NCBI RefSeq assembly: GCF_011601275.1
Contig: NZ_JAAOLY010000019.1
Location: 46,366 to 110,365 of the forward strand
Direction: 5' to 3'
Length of the DNA stretch: 64,000 nt
DNA from: Janthinobacterium lividum
GTDB taxonomy: Bacteria > Pseudomonadota > Gammaproteobacteria > Burkholderiales > Burkholderiaceae_D
Shown here: positions 58,410 through 64,000 of the stretch, in pieces
How positions within the stretch are numbered: position 1 is the first letter of the stretch
Layout of the letters: every line of letters starts with the position of its first letter
Notes under the pieces: generated by a model
Seen by the model: the letters and a program-made list of their open reading frames with translations, nothing else
The model's database searches: none
Told to the model about the DNA's origin: nothing
Position numbers and translations under genes: made by a program

Positions 58410-59030
58410 TTAGTGCGGTCGTGCCTGGTTCTGCGTGACCGTCATGATGCGGTCGGTGTACGCGATCGCCATGGCGGACAGGATGAAGACCATGTGGATC
58501 ACCGTTTGCGCGATGACCACGTTCGGTTCCTTGGCATACGCGGTGGCGTTGATGAAGGTCTTCAGCAGGTGGATGGACGAGATGCCGATGATGGCCATCG
58601 CCAATTTCGTCTTCAGCACGGAAGCATTTACGTGCGACAACCATTCCGGCTGGTCTGGGTGGTCATCGAGATGCATGCGCGAAACGAAGGTTTCGTAGCC
58701 GCCGATAATGACCATGATCAGCAGGTTCGAAATCATCACCACGTCGATCAGGCCTAATACCACCAGCATGATGGTCGCTTCGTTCAGCTTCACGGGAGGC
58801 GGCACGCCAGGCACGGTCACTGCGCTGATGACGTGCTGCAGGGCCGCATCATTGCCAAACACGGCGCCGATCAGGTCGGACAATTCCACCCAGAAATGAA
58901 ATACATACACGCATTGTGCGAGGATCAGGCCCAGGTACAGCGGTAACTGCAGCCAGCGCGACATGAAGATGAAGGCGGACAGCGGATGCAGCTTGGTATG
59001 CTTGGTGGTCGGTGGTAGGTGGTCGATCAT
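58410..59030 (-). CDS. YqhA/UPF0114-family membrane protein
   Basis: 206 residues with three or four membrane segments: about 22-46 (WLQLPLYLGLILAQCVYVFH), 85-112 (MLVVLGLIDVVMISNLLIMV), 140-160, and 175-195 near the end. The conserved block GGYETFVSRMHLDDHPDQPE is diagnostic of the family. Function unknown, though distant likeness to UPF0114 channels is reported. Start ATG 59030 has AGGA eight bases upstream. Confidence 0.88.
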   Translation of the reverse strand: MIDHLPPTTKHTKLHPLSAFIFMSRWLQLPLYLGLILAQCVYVFHFWVELSDLIGAVFGNDAALQHVISAVTVPGVPPPVKLNEATIMLVVLGLIDVVMISNLLIMVIIGGYETFVSRMHLDDHPDQPEWLSHVNASVLKTKLAMAIIGISSIHLLKTFINATAYAKEPNVVIAQTVIHMVFILSAMAIAYTDRIMTVTQNQARPH

Positions 59031-59338
59031 GTGGGGTTTCCTGGGGGAGTAAATACCAATTTTTGGCATGCCCGACATTTTACACTTGCTGTTGATTACT
59101 GCGCATGGCCTTGCTCCTGATTATTAGGTTTGATGAAACACAAAGTGGTATTGAGCCTTCGGTGCACCATGCATTTTCCCAGCGAAAATACTGTACGGCG
59201 TCCCCTTGACTCCTGTTGCTGAAGGCGCTTATGGTTAGCCTTGATAGGGGTAAAACGCTGCATAAACGCGACATGTAAGGCGTCCGTAAGACACGGGGTC
59301 TATCGTGTTAGCAAACAATTACTACACTGGAGACAAGC
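59031..59338. other. Divergent promoter region of yqhA-type gene and acs
   Basis: 308 bases with no gene. A possible acs promoter is TTGACT (59206-59211), 17 bases, TTATGG (59229-59234). GGAG six bases before ATG 59339 is the acs ribosome site. Confidence 0.4.
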
Positions 59339-61345
59339 ATGAGCGCTACAGAGAACCAAGGGCAGGGCACACAGCAGCAGGGACCGGAAGAGTCGCGCGT
59401 ATTTGAACCGTCGGCAGCGTTTGCCGCACAGGCAACGATTTCCGGCATGGACGCCTACCGTGCCATGGTGGCCGACGCCGAACGCGACTACGAAGGCTTC
59501 TGGGCCAAGCTGGCGCGCGAAAACCTGAGCTGGAAAAAGCCGTTCACCCGCACCCTGAACGAAGACAACGCGCCATTCTACAAATGGTTCGAAGACGGCC
59601 AGCTGAACGTGTCCTACAACTGCCTGGACCGCAACATTGAAAATGGCCTGGGCGACAAGACGGCCATCATCTTCGAGGCGGACGACGGCACTGTCACCAA
59701 GGCAACATATAAAGAGCTGCACGAAAAAGTCTGCAAGTTCGCCAACGGCCTGAAATCCAAGGGCATCGCCAAGGGCGACCGCGTCATCATTTATATGTCG
59801 ATGTCGGTCGAAGGCGTTGCTGCTATGCAAGCCTGCGCGCGCATCGGCGCCACGCATTCCGTGGTCTTCGGCGGCTTCTCGGCGAAATCTCTGCAAGAAC
59901 GCATCATCGACGCGGGCGCCGTGGCCGTCATCACGGGCGACGAGCAATTGCGCGGCGGCAAAAAGCTGCCATTGAAATCCATCGTCGACGAAGCGCTGGC
60001 GCTGGGCGGCTGCGATAGCGTGAAAAACGTCATTGTTTACAAGCGCACCGGCAGCGACCTGCCGATGGTGGCCGGCCGCGACACGTGGCTGCACGAGCTG
60101 GTCGAAGGCCAGTCGGCGCAATGCGAGCCGGAATGGGTCGATGCCGAGCATCCACTGTTTATTCTTTACACCTCCGGTTCGACCGGCACGCCAAAGGGCG
60201 TGCAGCACTCGAGCGGCGGCTATTTGCTGTGGGCCGCGCTGACGATGAAGTGGAGTTTCGACATCAAGCCCGACGATGTGTTCTGGTGCACGGCCGACAT
60301 CGGCTGGGTGACGGGCCACAGCTACATCGCGTATGGCCCGATGGCCGTGGGCGCCACGCAAGTGGTGTTCGAAGGCATCCCGACCTACCCGAACGCGGGC
60401 CGTTTCTGGGAAACCATCAAGAAGCACAACGTCAGCATCTTTTACACGGCACCCACGGCCATCCGTTCGCTGATCAAGGCGGCCGACGTGGACCCGAAAG
60501 TCCATCCAAGCAACTACGACCTGAGCAGCTTGCGTCTGCTGGGCACCGTCGGCGAACCGATCAATCCGGAAGCGTGGATGTGGTACTACAAAAACATTGG
60601 CGGCGAGAAATGCCCGATCGTCGACACCTTCTGGCAAACGGAAACGGGTGGCCACATGATCACCCCGCTGCCAGGCGCCACGCCGATGGTGCCCGGTTCC
60701 TGCACCCTGCCATTGCCGGGCATCATGGCCGCCATCGTCGATGAAGCGGGCCAGGACGTGCCGAACGGCCAGGGCGGCATCCTGGTGGTGAAGCGCCCAT
60801 GGCCGTCAATGATCCGCACGATCTGGAACAACCCCGAGCGCTTCAAGTCCAGCTACTTCCCGGAAGAGCTGGGCGGCAAAATGTACTTGGCAGGCGACGG
60901 CGCCATCCGCAACAAGGACACCGGCTACTTCACCATCACGGGCCGCATCGATGACGTGCTGAACGTGTCGGGCCACCGCATGGGCACGATGGAAATCGAA
61001 TCGGCGCTGGTCGCCAACCCTCTGGTGGCCGAGGCCGCCGTAGTGGGCCGTCCGGACGACACGACGGGCGAATCGATCTGCGCCTTCGTGGTGCTAAAAC
61101 AGGCGCGTCCGACCGGCGAAGAGGCGAAAAGACTGGCGCTGGAGCTGCGCAACTGGGTCGGCAAGGAAATTGGCCCGATCGCGAAACCAAAGGAAATCCG
61201 TTTCGGCGACAACCTGCCCAAAACCCGCTCCGGCAAAATCATGCGCCGCCTGCTGCGCGTGCTGGCCAAGGGCGAGACGATCACGCAAGACGTCTCAACC
61301 CTGGAAAACCCGGCCATCCTGGAGCAGTTGAAGGAAGCCTCGTAA
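59339..61345 (+). CDS. acs: Acetyl-CoA synthetase
   Basis: 668 residues. Activates acetate to acetyl-CoA through acetyl-AMP. Motifs: ATP-binding [50 protein letters not shown], and the C-terminal [20 protein letters not shown]. The acetylatable active-site Lys is in [14 protein letters not shown] near the end. About 16 residues longer at the N-terminus than E. coli Acs because of a Gln/Gly-rich tail. It stands alone. Confidence 0.96.
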   Translation: MSATENQGQGTQQQGPEESRVFEPSAAFAAQATISGMDAYRAMVADAERDYEGFWAKLARENLSWKKPFTRTLNEDNAPFYKWFEDGQLNVSYNCLDRNIENGLGDKTAIIFEADDGTVTKATYKELHEKVCKFANGLKSKGIAKGDRVIIYMSMSVEGVAAMQACARIGATHSVVFGGFSAKSLQERIIDAGAVAVITGDEQLRGGKKLPLKSIVDEALALGGCDSVKNVIVYKRTGSDLPMVAGRDTWLHELVEGQSAQCEPEWVDAEHPLFILYTSGSTGTPKGVQHSSGGYLLWAALTMKWSFDIKPDDVFWCTADIGWVTGHSYIAYGPMAVGATQVVFEGIPTYPNAGRFWETIKKHNVSIFYTAPTAIRSLIKAADVDPKVHPSNYDLSSLRLLGTVGEPINPEAWMWYYKNIGGEKCPIVDTFWQTETGGHMITPLPGATPMVPGSCTLPLPGIMAAIVDEAGQDVPNGQGGILVVKRPWPSMIRTIWNNPERFKSSYFPEELGGKMYLAGDGAIRNKDTGYFTITGRIDDVLNVSGHRMGTMEIESALVANPLVAEAAVVGRPDDTTGESICAFVVLKQARPTGEEAKRLALELRNWVGKEIGPIAKPKEIRFGDNLPKTRSGKIMRRLLRVLAKGETITQDVSTLENPAILEQLKEAS

Positions 61346-61420
61346 TAGCCCGGGCAGCATAGGGGGAGCAGACTCGTGTTGTGTTGGCAATGACCGTTGC
61401 GTTGGCGGCGGCGAGGGTCT

Positions 61421-61449
61421 GACCCCAGCCTGGGCTGGGGTTGCACTTT
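61421..61449 (+). terminator. Terminator of acs
   Basis: Perfect stem ACCCCAGCC / GGCTGGGGT with a two-base loop, followed by TGCACTTTT. Confidence 0.6.
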
Positions 61450-61467
61450 TACCCTGGGTAAATAACT

Positions 61468-61496
61468 TTGGCAGTCCGTAGAATCTTTGCTATAAT
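61468..61496 (+). promoter_or_regulatory. Promoter of tRNA-Ser
   Basis: TTGGCA at 61468-61473, 17 bases, then a perfect TATAAT at 61491-61496; it lies 67 bases before the mature tRNA. Confidence 0.82.
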
Positions 61497-61563
61497 CTGC
61501 GGCTTCGCGACAAGCGATATGCAGGACACAATGTGAGCAAGCAAGACGCGCGCATTGCCTTCA

Positions 61564-61654
61564 GGAGAGATGGCTGAGCGGCTGAAGGCGCACGCCTGGA
61601 AAGCGTGTATAGGGTAATACTCTATCGGGGGTTCGAATCCCCCTCTCTCCGCCA
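61564..61654 (+). tRNA. tRNA-Ser (GGA)
   Basis: 91 bases with encoded CCA. Starts GGAGAGATGGCTGAGCGGC, anticodon GGA in loop CCTGGAAAG, long variable arm and T-arm GGTTCGAATCC; acceptor stem GGAGAGA/TCTCTCC. Intact. It is the likely attachment site of the element to its right. Confidence 0.95.
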
Positions 61655-61699
61655 CGGATAGCAATTAAGTAAGATCAGGACGTCTCAGGAAGTCCCTCA

Positions 61700-61735
61700 A
61701 AAACCGCTTAGAGCCTTGATTCTAAGCGGTTTTTT
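61700..61735 (+). terminator. Terminator after tRNA-Ser
   Basis: Perfect stem AACCGCTTAGA / TCTAAGCGGTT followed by six T. Confidence 0.88.
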
Positions 61736-61885
61736 CGTTTCTGGACGTTGCACAGCGTCCCAGGACATCAACCTCAAGTAGGCGCAAGTTTGGGGGCACC
61801 TCGTACTCAGCCATTGCCGCTTGCCCCAAAAATTCAAAAAAACGACTATATTGATCTTTACAGCATGCCGCGCAGGAGGTTTGCC

Positions 61886-63196
61886 ATGCCAAAGATCATT
61901 GCTCCGCTGACAGATTTACTCATCCGCAACGCCAAGCCACGCGAGCGGCCATACAAAATGTTCGATGGTGACGGCATGTACCTCGTCGTCGCGCCAACCG
62001 GTTCCCGCATCTGGCGTTTCAAGTTCCGGCAGGCCAACGGCAAAGAGAATACGCTGACGTTCGGCCCTTACCCGGAAATTACCTTGCAGGACGCACGGGA
62101 AAAGCGTCTGGCGACACGCCGCCTGCTACTGCAAGGAATCGACCCCGCCAAGCATCGCGACGATGCCAAACGCATGGCAAAGGATAAGGCGTCCAACACG
62201 TTCGAAAAAATCGCGCGCGAGTGGCACGGCAACAAAGTGCCGACATGGAGCGAACGCACCGCCAAGAACACCATCCAGCGCCTGCAAGCGGACATCTTTC
62301 CAGCCATCGGCCGCATGCCGATCGATGAGATAAAGCACCGCGATCTGATTGCCGCGCTGCGCAAGATCGAGGAGCGTGGCGCAAGCGAAATCGCCCATCG
62401 CCAGAAAGCGGTATGTGCGTCAATTTTCAGCTACGCGATTCAGTGCGGATTCACAGAGCGCAATCTGGTCACCGATATGAAGGATGTGTTGAAGACCGTC
62501 CGCGTCGGACACTTCGCCGCCATCAACGCCGACGAGCTACCGCAGTTTCTGGCCATTCTGGACCGCAACGAAGCACGCATGTTCGCGCCGACGCGCATTG
62601 CGCTGCGGCTGATGCTGCTGTGCTTTGTGCGCACCAGCGAGTTGATCGAGACGCCCTGGCATGAAATTGACCTGGAGCGCGGCGAGTGGATCATTCCATG
62701 GCAACGCATGAAGCGCGGCAAGCTGACCGTCAATCCTGACATGACCAACCATCACGTCTGCCTGTCGCGCCAGGCGCTGGAGCTGCTGCGCGAACTGCAC
62801 GCGATCACGGGCCGCAGCAAGTACCTGTTCCCGAATCAGCGCGACCACGAAAAGCCGATCAGCAATAACACGATACTGGTGGCGCTTGGACGCATGGGAT
62901 ACAAGGGCAAGATGACCGGCCACGGCTTCCGGGCGCTGGCCATGAGCACCATCAAGGAGCGCCTGGGCTACCGGCATGAAGTCGTGGACCGGCAACTGGC
63001 ACATGCACCGAAGGATAAGGTGGCCAGTGCCTATGACCGGGCGCAGTTCCTGGCGGAACGGCGCCGGATGATGCAGGATTGGGCCGACTACATCGATGCC
63101 GTCAGCGGCAAGGGAGCGCCGCCGCAGACGCCCAGATTAACGCTGGTCAGTGGCGAATTCAGCCGGGATGGCGGAACAGGAGGGCACCATGTCTAA
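61886..63196 (+). CDS. Tyrosine-type integrase of the DUF4102 (P4-like) family
   Basis: 436 residues. N-terminal DUF4102 arm-binding domain (LIRNAKPRERPYKMFDGDGM and LTFGPYPEITLQDAREKRL), central SAM-like core-binding domain, then the catalytic domain with a complete set: Arg249 (FVRTSEL), His346 and Arg349 (HGFRAL), His373 (LAHAPKD) and Tyr383 (ASAYDR). Start ATG 61886 follows a strong AGGAGG. It appears fully functional and points away from the tRNA. It overlaps the next gene by eight bases. Confidence 0.93.
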   Translation: MPKIIAPLTDLLIRNAKPRERPYKMFDGDGMYLVVAPTGSRIWRFKFRQANGKENTLTFGPYPEITLQDAREKRLATRRLLLQGIDPAKHRDDAKRMAKDKASNTFEKIAREWHGNKVPTWSERTAKNTIQRLQADIFPAIGRMPIDEIKHRDLIAALRKIEERGASEIAHRQKAVCASIFSYAIQCGFTERNLVTDMKDVLKTVRVGHFAAINADELPQFLAILDRNEARMFAPTRIALRLMLLCFVRTSELIETPWHEIDLERGEWIIPWQRMKRGKLTVNPDMTNHHVCLSRQALELLRELHAITGRSKYLFPNQRDHEKPISNNTILVALGRMGYKGKMTGHGFRALAMSTIKERLGYRHEVVDRQLAHAPKDKVASAYDRAQFLAERRRMMQDWADYIDAVSGKGAPPQTPRLTLVSGEFSRDGGTGGHHV

Positions 63197-63827
63197 GTAT
63201 GTATTGCGCCTCACGGATGCGCTTATCAAGCAAGCCGCTCCGAAAGACAAATTATATAAACTATTCGATGGGGCTGGTCTGTACATTGAAGTGCAGCCCA
63301 GCGGCAGCAAGATCTGGCGCATGAAGTATCTCCAGAAAGGCGGTGGGGAAAGCGTGCTGACTTTTGGCCGGTATCCCGAAGTCTCCATCGCCAAAGCCCG
63401 CGAACACAGGCTTACAGCGCATCAGATGCTGGAGCGGAAGCAGGATCCTCGCACAGAATTCAATCGAGAAAAATTGCATCCACTGCCAAAGCCTATTGCA
63501 ATCGACGAAATATTCGACGAGCCGGAGTGGGGCCATGTGCAGACCAGTGTTCTGCGGGCGACCTTGCTCGCTATCCGTCACCTCGAAACCGCCTTATTTC
63601 CTGCATTGGAGCGCATTTCCATCAGTGACGCACAGCACAGTATCCAGCAAGCAGCCATTCGGCAAATTGAGCAGGACGGTTTGCAGGTCGTTTCCCGACA
63701 CCTGGAGGGTGTCGCAACGGCGCTCGCTGCCAGCTATTTACGTAACGGTATGAGCATGGACCAATTGGTTAGTGCGATGAAGGAGTCAAGGAGGCGGGTA
63801 CGGCGTGAGTCCGACCGCGCGCATTAG
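63189..63827 (+). CDS. Stand-alone DUF4102 arm-domain protein (integrase-like, no catalytic domain)
   Basis: 212 residues from ATG 63189. Residues 1-90 are a second DUF4102 arm-binding domain (LTDALIKQAAPKDKLYKLFD, WRMKYLQKGGGESVLTFGRY), clearly paralogous to that of the integrase before it. The rest (about 100-212) lacks the catalytic Arg, His and Tyr and ends in a basic tail ESRRRVRRESDRAH. The start overlaps the integrase stop by eight bases, so the two proteins are made together. It may be an accessory DNA-binding partner, a directionality factor or a degenerate integrase; the overlap argues against simple decay. Confidence 0.72.
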   Translation: MSKYVLRLTDALIKQAAPKDKLYKLFDGAGLYIEVQPSGSKIWRMKYLQKGGGESVLTFGRYPEVSIAKAREHRLTAHQMLERKQDPRTEFNREKLHPLPKPIAIDEIFDEPEWGHVQTSVLRATLLAIRHLETALFPALERISISDAQHSIQQAAIRQIEQDGLQVVSRHLEGVATALAASYLRNGMSMDQLVSAMKESRRRVRRESDRAH

Positions 63828-63873
63828 CTATCGGAGTCTTTGTCTGGGTCCCAATTCTGCGTACTACCAAAAG

Positions 63874-64000
63874 TGAATCGCCCCGGGTTTTGTAGAGGCT
63901 CCATTCTTTGAGAAAATGGAGCTATGAAAAAGCAACCGAAGTATTCCCCCGAAGTCATCGAGCGCGCTGTGCGCATGGTCAGCGAAGCCGGCAGCCAGTA
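63874..64000 (+). mobile_element. Left end of an IS3-family insertion sequence
   Basis: Begins near TGAATCGCCCCGGG at 63874, which resembles the terminal inverted repeat of betaproteobacterial IS3 elements, followed by the transposase OrfA. The element continues past the window. Confidence 0.65.
63924..64000 (+). CDS. IS3-family transposase OrfA, 5' part
   Basis: ATG 63924; the 25 visible residues start MKKQPKYSPEVIERAVRMVS, the helix-turn-helix start of IS3 OrfA proteins. Cut by the window end. Confidence 0.8.
   Translation, partial: MKKQPKYSPEVIERAVRMVSEAGSQ

Larger units (their letters stand above)
61655..64000. mobile_element. Left part of a tRNA-Ser-associated island
   Basis: Directly after tRNA-Ser come an integrase, an arm-domain gene and an IS3-family end, the usual order for an island integrated at a tRNA 3' end. 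The right border and att repeat lie beyond the window. Confidence 0.6.

Overview
The window reads as chromosome of a high-GC betaproteobacterium, most likely Oxalobacteraceae and close to Janthinobacterium. This is judged from protein style (YhdP, TldD, RimP-NusA-InfB, DusA, FumA, several large TonB-dependent receptors, a PEP-CTERM protein) and codon use, not from a database search. Most of it is a conserved core interrupted by outer-membrane uptake genes and two tRNA-associated mobile segments.

Layout. 1-5.7 kb: end of a YhdP-like envelope protein, a nitrilase-family amidase and TldD, all rightward. 5.8-19.2 kb: four large TonB-dependent receptors on the minus strand, falling into two paralogous pairs (outer pair 1+4, inner pair 2+3). 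A plus-strand DAHP synthase gene (aroG) sits between receptors 1 and 2 and has a complete-looking Phe/Tyr transcription attenuator: promoter, Phe/Tyr-rich leader peptide, competing helices and terminator. 19.8-25.4 kb: a four-gene peptide-type ABC importer. 25.4-27.8 kb: a DedA-rhodanese fusion and glucokinase. 27.9-28.2 kb: a gene-free stretch with its own promoter and long nested helices, a candidate structured RNA of no family I recognise. 28.2-41.5 kb: scpB-rluB, then rimP-nusA-infB-rbfA-truB behind a premature terminator, typA, dusA and a small unknown gene.

41.5-51.7 kb is accessory: a chemoreceptor with a long leader, a secreted TonB-C-domain protein, two small lipoproteins, a 38-residue membrane-protein candidate, an unknown gene, a PEP-CTERM protein, a Fur-box-controlled siderophore-type receptor, a stand-alone receiver protein and a secreted GH43 arabinanase with a ricin-type lectin domain.

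51.85-55.70 kb is a decayed 3.85-kb integrative element in the 3' end of tRNA-His. The 3' half of the tRNA is duplicated at the far end, the integrase has a frameshift at a six-base homopolymer, a second gene has an in-frame amber codon, and only the N-terminus of a phage-type HNH protein remains. 55.9-61.3 kb returns to core genes (murI, fumA, a YqhA-type membrane protein, acs). tRNA-Ser(GGA) at 61.56 kb is followed by an intact DUF4102-type integrase, an overlapping gene that keeps only the arm-binding domain, and the left end of an IS3-family element running out of the window.

Functional themes: nutrient capture (five TonB receptors, a peptide ABC importer, an arabinanase), transcription-level leaders on biosynthetic and translation operons, and tRNA-targeted integration. 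No CRISPR array, restriction system or secondary-metabolite cluster was seen. The most interesting undescribed candidates are the aroG attenuator, the glk-scpB structured RNA, the lone arm-domain gene and the tRNA-His islet.
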